Part shown: positions 43,476 through 51,005 of the stretch, piece after piece
How the letters are laid out: every line of letters starts with the position of its first letter
Position numbering within the stretch: position 1 is the first letter of the stretch
DNA from: Blastococcus sp. URHD0036
Lineage (GTDB): Bacteria > Actinomycetota > Actinomycetes > Mycobacteriales > Geodermatophilaceae
Reading direction: 5' to 3'
NCBI RefSeq assembly: GCF_000701365.1
Contig: NZ_JNIK01000006.1
Coordinates: 1-64,000, forward strand
DNA: 64,000 bases
The notes under the pieces: generated by a model
What the model was told of the DNA's origin: nothing
The model's input: the letters and a program-made list of their open reading frames with translations, nothing else
Database searches by the model: none
Made by a program: the position numbers and the translations under genes

Positions 43476-43490
43476 GTTGCTGCCGCCAAC
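43476..43490. promoter_or_regulatory. GTTG-N7-CAAC element upstream of the second MFS gene
   Basis: On the minus strand GTTGGCGGCAGCAAC matches the element before the first MFS gene at GTTG and CAGCAAC. It lies 12 bases before the chosen GTG. Confidence 0.4.
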
Positions 43491-43598
43491 TGAGCACTGT
43501 GACAGGCGGCCGCCGGGGTGGCCCATCCGGGTGAGCACCGCTCAGTAGCCGGCCGGGGGCTGCCGATGGAGGGGGACCACCTCCGGAAGGGACACCCC

Positions 43599-44828
43599 GT
43601 GCGTCGTCAGCGTTCGGCCGCAGACCAGCAGATCGCCGAGCTGCTCGGCACGGCCCGCAGCGCGCTCGGCATGAGCGTCGCCTTCCTCAGCCGGTTGGAC
43701 GGGACCACCCAGCACCTGGAGGTCGTGGAGGCTTCCCGCCCGGCGTCGGTGCTCGTCCACGAGGGCGCCCGCGTGGTCCAGGAGACCTCGTTCTGCCAGG
43801 CGATCCTCGACGGCCGGCTGCCCGCGGTGATCCCGGACGTGAAGGACTCCCCGCTGGCGATGTCGCTGCCCTCGGCGCGCATCCCCCGCATCCGCAGCTA
43901 CGTCTCCGCTCCCGTCCGGCTCAGCGACGGCAGCCTGTACGGCACCTTCTGCGCGTTCGGCTTCACGTCCGACCCCGAGCTCGGCAAGCGCGACCGCGCG
44001 CTCATGGACGTCCTCGCCGGGGCCGCGGCCGTGATCGTCGAGCCCGAGCTGCGCGACCAGGAGCGGCGCAGCGAGATCGACGCCCGCCTCGACCCGATCG
44101 TGGCCGACGGCGGGCCGACCGTCGTCCTGCAGCCGATCGTCGACCTCGCCACCGGCGCCCGCGTCGGCGCCGAGGCCCTCAGCCGCTTCCCCGCCCAGTG
44201 GGAGAAGGCCCCCGACGTCGTCTTCGCCGAGGCGCACAGCGTCGGCCGCGGCCACGAGCTGGAGATCCTGGCGCTGCAGGGCGCCGCGGCGCACCTGGAC
44301 CGGGTCGGCGGCTACGTCGCCATGAACGTCTCCCCCGCCACCCTGCTGACCCGGCCGTTCGCCGACCTGCTGGCGACCCTGCCGCTGTCGCGCGTGCTGC
44401 TCGAGCTCTCCGAGCACGACCAGGTGGAGAGCTACGACGACCTGACGTCGGCCCTGCTGCCGTTCCGGGCCGCGGGCCTGCGGCTGGCGATCGACGACGT
44501 CGGCGCCGGGTTCTCGTCCCTGCGGCACATCGTCCTGACCTCCCCCGACGTGCTGAAGCTCGACCGGAGCATCGTCGCCGGCGTGGGCACCGACCCCGTG
44601 CTGCGCACCCTCGTCTCGTCGCTGGTCACCTTCGGCCACGGGTGCGGCGCGACGCTCGTCGCCGAGGGGATCGAGACCGCGGACGACGCCGGCACGCTGC
44701 TCGCCCTCGGGGTGGACCTCGGACAGGGCTGGCACTTCGGCCGTCCCGGCCCGGTGGAGGCCCTGGCGCCGGCCGGGGTGTCCACCCCCGGGCTGTTCTC
44801 GCCCGTCGGTTCGCCCGCCTCCGTCTAG
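43599..44828 (+). CDS. GAF-EAL protein, cyclic-di-GMP phosphodiesterase
   Basis: The 409-residue protein has an N-terminal GAF domain (residues about 5-170, with ETSFCQAILDGRLPAVIPD in overlapping parts) and an EAL domain (about 195-400). The EAL catalytic set is present: AEALSRF (EAL), NVSPATL, LELSEH, IDDVGAGFSSL, KLDRSIV and AEGIET. It should therefore hydrolyse c-di-GMP to pGpG. DDFG is replaced by DDVG, which keeps the two metal-binding aspartates. The GAF domain presumably binds a small ligand. The GTG with GGAAGG eight bases upstream is preferred to ATG at 43566. Confidence 0.88.
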   Translation: MRRQRSAADQQIAELLGTARSALGMSVAFLSRLDGTTQHLEVVEASRPASVLVHEGARVVQETSFCQAILDGRLPAVIPDVKDSPLAMSLPSARIPRIRSYVSAPVRLSDGSLYGTFCAFGFTSDPELGKRDRALMDVLAGAAAVIVEPELRDQERRSEIDARLDPIVADGGPTVVLQPIVDLATGARVGAEALSRFPAQWEKAPDVVFAEAHSVGRGHELEILALQGAAAHLDRVGGYVAMNVSPATLLTRPFADLLATLPLSRVLLELSEHDQVESYDDLTSALLPFRAAGLRLAIDDVGAGFSSLRHIVLTSPDVLKLDRSIVAGVGTDPVLRTLVSSLVTFGHGCGATLVAEGIETADDAGTLLALGVDLGQGWHFGRPGPVEALAPAGVSTPGLFSPVGSPASV

Positions 44829-45373
44829 GCCGGCCGGCCGATGCGGTAGACGACGTGGTCGGGCGGGTCGACCGGGTTGTCCGGCGTCAGAGGCCCCTCG
44901 GCGAGACGGGTGAAGCCGGCCCGTTCCAGGGCCCGCCACGAGGCGACGTTGCCCAGCGCCACGGGGACGACGACGTCGGCCGCGGCCGGGTACCGCGCCC
45001 AGCCCTCCGCCACGAACGCCGCGATCGCCGCGGCACCGGCACCCCGGCCGCGCATCGAGGGCTCACCGATCAGGTAGTCGATGCTCAGCGCCCCCTCGGG
45101 CACCCCGAACACCGGCGCGAGCTCCACCCCGTACTCCGGGTTGTCCGCGAAGGTGTAGCGCTGCAGCAGGCCGAAGGGCCGCCCGCCGGCGCAGGCCAGC
45201 TCGATCTCGGTGGGATCGGCGCCATCCAGCACCGGCCCGAAGTCGGCCTCCACCGCCTCGGGCGAGGGGTCGTGGGCCCACCACCGCGCGACCAGCGGCT
45301 CGGCCAGCCACCGGCCCAGCAGCGGCAGGTCGGCACGCTCCAGCGGGCGGAACGCGATCCGGAGCTCCGGCAC
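44825..45373 (-). CDS. GNAT N-acetyltransferase, AAC(6')-like
   Basis: The 182-residue protein has the GNAT acetyl-CoA loop in EPSMRGRGAGAAAIAAF and the AAC(6')-Ib-like N-terminal pattern LADLPLLGRWLAEPLVARWW, split over the first strand and helices. It may acetylate an aminoglycoside-like amine or a hydroxamate, as in siderophore pathways with this subfamily. Neither is shown here. TACCCT 7 bases before the chosen GTG suggests a leaderless start; an in-frame GTG at 45415 would lie upstream of that hexamer. It overlaps the EAL gene by four bases, tail to tail. Confidence 0.85.
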   Translation of the reverse strand: MPELRIAFRPLERADLPLLGRWLAEPLVARWWAHDPSPEAVEADFGPVLDGADPTEIELACAGGRPFGLLQRYTFADNPEYGVELAPVFGVPEGALSIDYLIGEPSMRGRGAGAAAIAAFVAEGWARYPAAADVVVPVALGNVASWRALERAGFTRLAEGPLTPDNPVDPPDHVVYRIGRPA

Positions 45374-45438
45374 CCGGCTGAGGGTAGGGGCCCGAACCCG
45401 GCCACGACCTGACACCGTTCCCCCCTACCGTCTCCGGC

Positions 45439-46521
45439 ATGACGCTCTCCGCGACCGCCGGCCAGGTCCTCGGCGCCCGCGTCCGCGCCCAGCAGCTGGA
45501 CCGGGACGCCGGGACGGCCGGCGACACCGCCGTCCTCGACATCGGCGTCCAGGACACCGGCACCGACGGCGGGCTGTGGGCGCTCGCCCTGCGCGGGGTG
45601 CACCCGGAGCCCGGTGAGCTGGCGACCGTCTGGACGGTCCGCGGCGCCCCGCACCTCTACCGGCGGGCCGACCTTCCGGCGGTGGCCGCCGCGACGGCGC
45701 CCCTGTCGGAGGCCGACGCCGCCAAGCGGGTGTTCGACGCGGCCAAGCAGCTCAAGGCCGCGGGCATCCCGGTGCTGACCGGTCTGGACACGGTGGCCGC
45801 GGCGATGCGCTCGATCGTCGACGGGCCGATGGTCAAGGGCGAGATGTCCGGCCGCCTCCGCGAGGTGCTCCCGGAGCCCTACCTGCGCTACTGCCGGCCC
45901 TGCGACGCGATCCACGCCTACGAGCAGACCTTCCGGCTGGCGGCGCTGCGGGCCGGGCTGGAGCTGCAGCCGGGCACCTCCCCGCCGGTGCTCCAGCCGG
46001 TGCCCGGTCTGGTCCCGGCCGCGGAGGTCCCCGAGCGGTTCGACGTCGTCCGCGCCTACCTGCGGCTCCTCGGCCCGGCGACGCCGCAGCACGTCGCCGG
46101 CTACCTCGACGGACCGGTCAAGGAGGTCAAGGCGCACTGGCCCACCGACGCCGTCGAGGTGGACGTCGACGGCGAGCGCCGCTGGACGCTCGCCCCGGAC
46201 ACCCTGGACGGCGGACCGCCCGCGGTCACCCGCCTGCTCGGGCCGTTCGACCTCCTCCTCCAGGGCCGCGACCGCGAGCTGATCGCCCCCGACCCGGAGC
46301 ACCGGAAGGCGCTGTTCCCGGTGCTGGGCCGGCCCGGGGCGGTGCTGTCCGGCGGTGCGATCGCCGGGGTGTGGCGCCCGCGCAAGGCCGGGTCGTCGCT
46401 GACCGTCGCGGTCGAGCTGTGGATACCTGCGACGGCGTCCCTGCGCAGCGCCGTCGAGGAGCAGGCCGAACGCCTGGCCGCCTTCCGCGGCGTCCGGCTG
46501 AAGGCCGTCGAGCTGACCTAG
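45439..46521 (+). CDS. HTH_42 winged-helix protein (AlkZ/YcaQ-like DNA glycosylase family)
   Basis: The 360-residue protein belongs to the HTH_42 (formerly DUF1006) superfamily: three winged-helix repeats followed by a C-terminal beta-barrel (VTRLLGPFDLLLQGRDREL, GVWRPRK). Studied members, Streptomyces AlkZ and E. coli YcaQ (AlkX), unhook DNA interstrand crosslinks or remove bulky alkyl lesions using a QxQ or QxD motif. Here the N-terminus has Q19-L20-D21, which could be that motif, but alignment is needed. TACCGT 7 bases before the ATG suggests a leaderless mRNA. It diverges from the GNAT gene. Confidence 0.78.
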   Translation: MTLSATAGQVLGARVRAQQLDRDAGTAGDTAVLDIGVQDTGTDGGLWALALRGVHPEPGELATVWTVRGAPHLYRRADLPAVAAATAPLSEADAAKRVFDAAKQLKAAGIPVLTGLDTVAAAMRSIVDGPMVKGEMSGRLREVLPEPYLRYCRPCDAIHAYEQTFRLAALRAGLELQPGTSPPVLQPVPGLVPAAEVPERFDVVRAYLRLLGPATPQHVAGYLDGPVKEVKAHWPTDAVEVDVDGERRWTLAPDTLDGGPPAVTRLLGPFDLLLQGRDRELIAPDPEHRKALFPVLGRPGAVLSGGAIAGVWRPRKAGSSLTVAVELWIPATASLRSAVEEQAERLAAFRGVRLKAVELT

Positions 46522-46526
46522 GGGCG

Positions 46527-46540
46527 TTTCGCGCGCGAAA
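46527..46540. terminator. Short palindrome between HTH_42 and ABC exporter genes
   Basis: TTTCGCGCGCGAAA is a perfect 14-bp palindrome between two convergent stop codons. It is short and GC-rich in the middle, so only a weak terminator call can be made. Confidence 0.4.
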
Positions 46541-46544
46541 GTCC

Positions 46545-48389
46545 TCAGGCCGCCAGCACCGCCTCGCGCTCGCCGACGGCGACGAGGTCGGCGTACCTCC
46601 CGCCACGGGCGACCAGTTCGGCGTGCGTGCCGGTCTCGGCCACCCGCCCGCCGTCGAGGACGACGATCCGGTCGGCGTCCCGCACGGTGGACAGGCGGTG
46701 GGCGATGGTGATCGTCGTCCGGCCGCGGCGGGCCTCGTCGAGCGCCACCTGCACCGCGCGCTCCGTCCGGGTGTCGAGCGCGCTCGTGGCCTCGTCGAGC
46801 ACCAGCACCCGCGGGTCCCGGAGCAGGGTGCGGGCGATGGCGAGCCGCTGCTTCTCCCCGCCGGAGAACCGGTACCCGCGGGCACCGACCACGGTGTCGT
46901 AGCCGGCCGGGAGCGCGGCGATCACGTCGTGCACCTGGGCCCGCCGGGCCGCGGTCTCGATCTCGGCGTCGGTGGCCTCCGGCTTCGCGTGCCGCAGGTT
47001 CTCGCGGACGGTCGTGTGCAGCAGGTAGGTCTCCTGAGCCACGACGCCCACCACCTCGGCGAGGGTGGCCAGCCGCAGGTCGCGCAGGTCGACGCCGTCG
47101 AGGGTCACCCGGCCGCTGGTCGGGTCGGCCAGCCGGGCGACCAGGGAGGCCAGGGTGCTCTTGCCGGAGCCGGTCTCGCCCACCAGTGCGAGGGTGCTGC
47201 CGGCCGGCACGGTCAGGTCGACGTCGTCGAGGGCCGGCCGGGCGCCGTCGGGGTAGGTGAAGCCGACGTGCTCGAAGCGCAGCTCCCCACGGACGACGGC
47301 GGGGTCGAGCTCGACGGGCCGCGCCGGGTCGTCGATCTCCACGGGCAGGTCCAGGTACTCGAAGACGCGACTGAACAGCGCCATCGAACTGGTCACCGAC
47401 ACCCCGACGTCGAGCAGCTGCATCAGCGGGCGGAACAGCGCGCCCTGCAGGGTGGTGAAGGCGACCAGGGTGCCGATCGTCATCCCGCCCGAGGTCGCCG
47501 GGAGGCCGGCGAACAGGTAGATCAGCGCCGGGATGCCGGCGAAGACGATGCTCATCGTCGCCATCCGCCAGCGGCCGGCCAGCTGGGAGCGGACCTCCAA
47601 CGCGACGAGGTCCTCCGACGTGGTGGCGAACCGCCGCGACTGGGCCGGGCCCGCGCCGAGCGTCTTGCCCAGCAGCACGCCGCTGACCGACAGCCCCTCC
47701 TCCACCTGCCCGTGCAGGTCGGCCAGCGACCGCTGCCGCTGCGCCGTGACGGCGCGCCGCATGCGGGCGACCCGGCGGGTCAGCACGATCGCCGGCGGGA
47801 GGACGACGAGGGAGAGCAGCGACAGCCGCCAGGACAGCGCCACCATCGCGACGACGGTGCCGACGACGGTCGTGGCGTTCGACGCCAGCGAGGTCGCCGT
47901 CGACGTCACGACCGACTGCATGCCGCCGATGTCGTTCATCAGCCGCGACTGGACCTCGCCGCCGCGCGTGCGGGTGAAGAACCCGAGCGACTGGCGCTGC
48001 AGGTGGCCGAAGACCGCCGTCCGCAGGCCGTGCATGACGCGCTGGCCGACGGTGGTCGACAGCCAGGTCTGGACGACGCCGAGGACGGCGGTGAGCACGG
48101 TGACCGAGACCATGCCGGCGACGGCCCAGGCCAGCAGCCGGACGTCCTGGTCGGGGAGCGCCTCGTCGATCACCAGCCGGACGAGGAACGGTGTCGCCAG
48201 GGCCACGGTGGACGAGGCGACGATCAGCGCCACCACCGTCGCGACCTGCGCGCGGTAGGGGCGGAACAGCGCCGTCACGCGGCGCAGCGGGACCGGGGAG
48301 CGTTCGAGCTGCGCCCGGTCGGCGGGATCCCGGGTGCGACCTCCGCGGCCGCCCCCTCCCTGCATCTGGATGTCGTCGACGACGACCAC
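46545..48389 (-). CDS. ABC exporter, fused transmembrane and ATPase domains
   Basis: The 614-residue half-transporter has six membrane helices (residues about 45-330) and a nucleotide-binding domain. The latter carries Walker A GETGSGKST (near 410), Q-loop VAQETYLLHTT, signature FSGGEKQR, Walker B VLVLDEATSALD and H-loop ITIAHRLSTV. It is a homodimeric MsbA/LmrA-like exporter of lipids or drugs. The exact start is uncertain: AGGAGG abuts the GTG used here, and an ATG at 48365 is possible. A MarR gene diverges from it, with TGAGGCTACCTCA (48410-48422) between them as a possible operator. Confidence 0.93.
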   Translation of the reverse strand: MVVVDDIQMQGGGGRGGRTRDPADRAQLERSPVPLRRVTALFRPYRAQVATVVALIVASSTVALATPFLVRLVIDEALPDQDVRLLAWAVAGMVSVTVLTAVLGVVQTWLSTTVGQRVMHGLRTAVFGHLQRQSLGFFTRTRGGEVQSRLMNDIGGMQSVVTSTATSLASNATTVVGTVVAMVALSWRLSLLSLVVLPPAIVLTRRVARMRRAVTAQRQRSLADLHGQVEEGLSVSGVLLGKTLGAGPAQSRRFATTSEDLVALEVRSQLAGRWRMATMSIVFAGIPALIYLFAGLPATSGGMTIGTLVAFTTLQGALFRPLMQLLDVGVSVTSSMALFSRVFEYLDLPVEIDDPARPVELDPAVVRGELRFEHVGFTYPDGARPALDDVDLTVPAGSTLALVGETGSGKSTLASLVARLADPTSGRVTLDGVDLRDLRLATLAEVVGVVAQETYLLHTTVRENLRHAKPEATDAEIETAARRAQVHDVIAALPAGYDTVVGARGYRFSGGEKQRLAIARTLLRDPRVLVLDEATSALDTRTERAVQVALDEARRGRTTITIAHRLSTVRDADRIVVLDGGRVAETGTHAELVARGGRYADLVAVGEREAVLAA

Positions 48390-48409
48390 CTCCTGGAACC
48401 GAAGAATGC

Positions 48410-48422
48410 TGAGGCTACCTCA
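48410..48422. promoter_or_regulatory. Palindrome in the MarR/ABC exporter intergenic region
   Basis: TGAGGCTACCTCA has 5-bp arms around CTA. Its complement contains TAGCCT, a plausible -10 of the exporter gene about 20 bases before the start. A MarR dimer bound here would block that promoter. Confidence 0.45.
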
Positions 48423-48460
48423 CGTTCCGGTAACCGCTGCGTTCTCGCTACCATTCCCCG

Positions 48461-48871
48461 GTGTCCGACTCCGCCGCCCTGGGCGAGCTCCTCATGCGGG
48501 CCGCGCGCGCCCAGCGCCGGCGCTGGCGGGAGTCGCTGGCCCCCTGGGACCTGTCGCCGCACCACGCACGGGCGCTGCGGGTGGTCGGCGGCCGTGAGGG
48601 CATCCGGCTGTCGGAGCTCGCCGAGGAGCTGCACATCGCGCCCCGGTCGGCGACCGAGGTGGCCGACGCGCTGCAGGCACGGGGACTGGTCGAACGGACC
48701 GCCGACCCCGCCGACCGCCGCGCCGTCGTCCTCCGGGTGACCGAGCAGGGCCGGTCGGTGCAGCGGGAGGTGGCCGCCGCGCGCGACGCCGACAACCGCG
48801 AGCTCTTCGGCCGGCTCTCGGAGTCCGACCGCGCGGAGCTGGCCCGCCTGCTGACCGCGCTGGGCGACTGA
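48461..48871 (+). CDS. MarR-family regulator divergent from the ABC exporter
   Basis: The 136-residue protein is a typical MarR: winged helix near residues 35-95 (LSELAEELHIAPRSATEVAD recognition region, then DRRAVVLRVTEQG wing) with flanking dimer helices. TACCAT six bases before the GTG points to a leaderless start. Its position suggests that it represses the exporter and itself. Confidence 0.92.
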   Translation: MSDSAALGELLMRAARAQRRRWRESLAPWDLSPHHARALRVVGGREGIRLSELAEELHIAPRSATEVADALQARGLVERTADPADRRAVVLRVTEQGRSVQREVAAARDADNRELFGRLSESDRAELARLLTALGD

Positions 48872-48920
48872 GGCTCGGCGACAGCTTCCCGGCGCGATTC
48901 CTCAGCCCTAAGGTTTCGGC

Positions 48921-51005
48921 ATGAGCGTCCCGACCGCCGCGCGGCGGATCCGCATCGGCATCGACACGGGGGGCACCTTCACCGACGTCGTCGCGGTGGA
49001 CGAGGAGACCGGGCGGACGGCGACCACCAAGACGCCGTCGACGCCGGCCGACCCCGCCGAGGGCTTCCTGGCCGGCGTCCGCAAGGTGCTCGACCTGATG
49101 GACCTCACCGGGGAGTCGGTGACCGCGGTCAGCCACGGGACGACGGTCGCGACCAACCAGCTCCTCGAGGGCAAGCTCGACCGGATCGGGTTCATCACCA
49201 CCGAGGGCTACGAGTCGGTGCTGGAGATCGCCCGCCAGTCGGTGCCCGACGGCTACGGCAACAGCTACTTCTGGGTCAAGCCGCCGCGGATCGTGCCGGC
49301 CGACCTGGTCCGCACCGTGGGCGGCCGGCTCGCGGTGACCGGCGAGGAGGTGCGCCCCTTCGACCGGGACGACGCCGTGGCCGCCGCCCGCTTCTTCCGC
49401 GACGCCGGCATCACCACCCTCGGCGTCTGCTTCCTGCACTCCTACGCCGACGACGCGCACGAGCGGGCGATGCTGGCGGTGCTCCGGGAGGAGCTGCCCG
49501 GCGCGGTGGTGTCGCTGTCGAGCGAGGTGCTGCGCGAGTACCGCGAGTACGAGCGGTCGGTGACCACGCTGGTCGATGCCGCGGTCAAGCCCCGGGTCGG
49601 CGCCTACGTGACCAACATCCGCACCCGGCTCGACGAGATCGCGCCCGGCGTGCCGTTCTACGTGATGAAGAGCAACGGCGGCGTGCTCTCGGCCGAGGAG
49701 GTCGTGCACCAGCCGATCACCACGATGCTGTCCGGTCCCGCTGCCGGGGCGCTCGGCGCGGCGCTGATCGCCGGAGCAGCCGGGTTCGACCGGGTGCTGA
49801 CCTGTGACGGCGGGGGCACCTCCACCGACGTGACGGTGGTCGTGGACGGGGAACCGACCCTGACCACCGAGGGCTCGGTCGGCGCCTATCCCTCGAAGAT
49901 CCCGATGATCGACGTCGTCACCGTGGGCGCCGGAGGGGGCTCGATCGCCTGGCTCTCCCCGGAGGGCACGCTCAAGGTGGGACCGCAGTCGGCCGGCGCG
50001 GACCCCGGCCCGATCTGCTACCCCTCCGGCGGCGATCGGCCCACCGTCACCGACGCGCACGTGGTGCTCGGCCGGATCCCGCCACACCTGCTGGGCGGGG
50101 AGATCCCGCTGTCGGTGGACGCGGCGCGGGCCGGGCTGCAGCGCCTCGGCGAGTCGCTGGACATGGACCTGGAGCGCACCGCCACCGGCATCCTCGAGAT
50201 CTCCGCGTGGAACCAGGCCAACGCGCTGCGCCAGGTGACCGTCGCCCGCGGCCTCGACGTCCGGGACTTCACCCTCACCACGTTCGGCGGCTCGGGCTCG
50301 CTGCTGGCCTGCCGGCTGATGGACGTGCTCGGCCTCCCGCGCACCCTCGTCCCGCCGAACCCGGGCAACGTGAGCGCCTTCGGGCTGCTCACCGTCGACG
50401 TCCGCAACGACTACGTGCAGACCGTGGTCAGCAAGCACGCCGACCTGGACCTCTCCCGGGTGCGGTCGGTCTACGCCGGGCTGGAGGACCGCGCCCGCGG
50501 GGCGCTGGACGGCGAGGGCTTCGCCCGCGACGAGCAGCGCATGCAGCGGACGGCGGACCTGCGCTACGTCGGCCAGGCCTTCGAGGTCCGGGTGCCCGTG
50601 GCGGACGGCGACCTCGACACGGCCGCCGCCGACGACGTCGCCCAGGCCTTCCACGCCGCACACCGCCAGCTGTACGGCTACGACTTCGCGACCGATCCCC
50701 GCCAGGCCGTCGAGTGGGTCAACCTCCGGGTGAGCGGGATCGGGCCGATCCGCCGTCCCGACCTGGTCGAGCTGCCACCGGCCGCGGGTGGGGCGGACCG
50801 GGCCGTCACGGGCTCGCGCCGGGTGTTCTTCGACGACTGGGTCGACACGCCGACCTACGACCGGATCCGGCTCGCACCGGGCGACGTGGTGGCCGGACCG
50901 GCCATCATCGAGGAGTTCGGGTCGACCGTGCCGGTGCACCCCGGCTTCGCGGCGACCGTCGACGCCCACGGGAACCTGCTGCTCACGAGGGAGTCCGACC
51001 GATGA
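48921..51005 (+). CDS. hyuA: Hydantoinase/oxoprolinase subunit A
   Basis: The 694-residue protein is a HyuA-type ATP-dependent hydantoinase or N-methylhydantoinase A. It has an actin-like ATPase fold with GIDTGGTFTDVVAVDE at the N-terminus, SHGTTVATNQLLEG, YEVMKSNGGVL-like FYVMKSNGG, LTCDGGGTSTDV and GAGGGSIAWL. The family cleaves cyclic amides or carboxylates acetone or acetophenone with ATP. TAAGGT six bases before the ATG suggests a leaderless start. The stop overlaps the ATG of subunit B, so the two form one enzyme. The substrate cannot be read from sequence. Confidence 0.95.
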   Translation: MSVPTAARRIRIGIDTGGTFTDVVAVDEETGRTATTKTPSTPADPAEGFLAGVRKVLDLMDLTGESVTAVSHGTTVATNQLLEGKLDRIGFITTEGYESVLEIARQSVPDGYGNSYFWVKPPRIVPADLVRTVGGRLAVTGEEVRPFDRDDAVAAARFFRDAGITTLGVCFLHSYADDAHERAMLAVLREELPGAVVSLSSEVLREYREYERSVTTLVDAAVKPRVGAYVTNIRTRLDEIAPGVPFYVMKSNGGVLSAEEVVHQPITTMLSGPAAGALGAALIAGAAGFDRVLTCDGGGTSTDVTVVVDGEPTLTTEGSVGAYPSKIPMIDVVTVGAGGGSIAWLSPEGTLKVGPQSAGADPGPICYPSGGDRPTVTDAHVVLGRIPPHLLGGEIPLSVDAARAGLQRLGESLDMDLERTATGILEISAWNQANALRQVTVARGLDVRDFTLTTFGGSGSLLACRLMDVLGLPRTLVPPNPGNVSAFGLLTVDVRNDYVQTVVSKHADLDLSRVRSVYAGLEDRARGALDGEGFARDEQRMQRTADLRYVGQAFEVRVPVADGDLDTAAADDVAQAFHAAHRQLYGYDFATDPRQAVEWVNLRVSGIGPIRRPDLVELPPAAGGADRAVTGSRRVFFDDWVDTPTYDRIRLAPGDVVAGPAIIEEFGSTVPVHPGFAATVDAHGNLLLTRESDR

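Noticed and set aside
40047-43493. Open frame of about 1150 codons on the plus strand
   Set aside because: It is antisense to two clear MFS genes, has low-complexity Arg/Gly/Ala composition and no family motif; it is a high-GC shadow.
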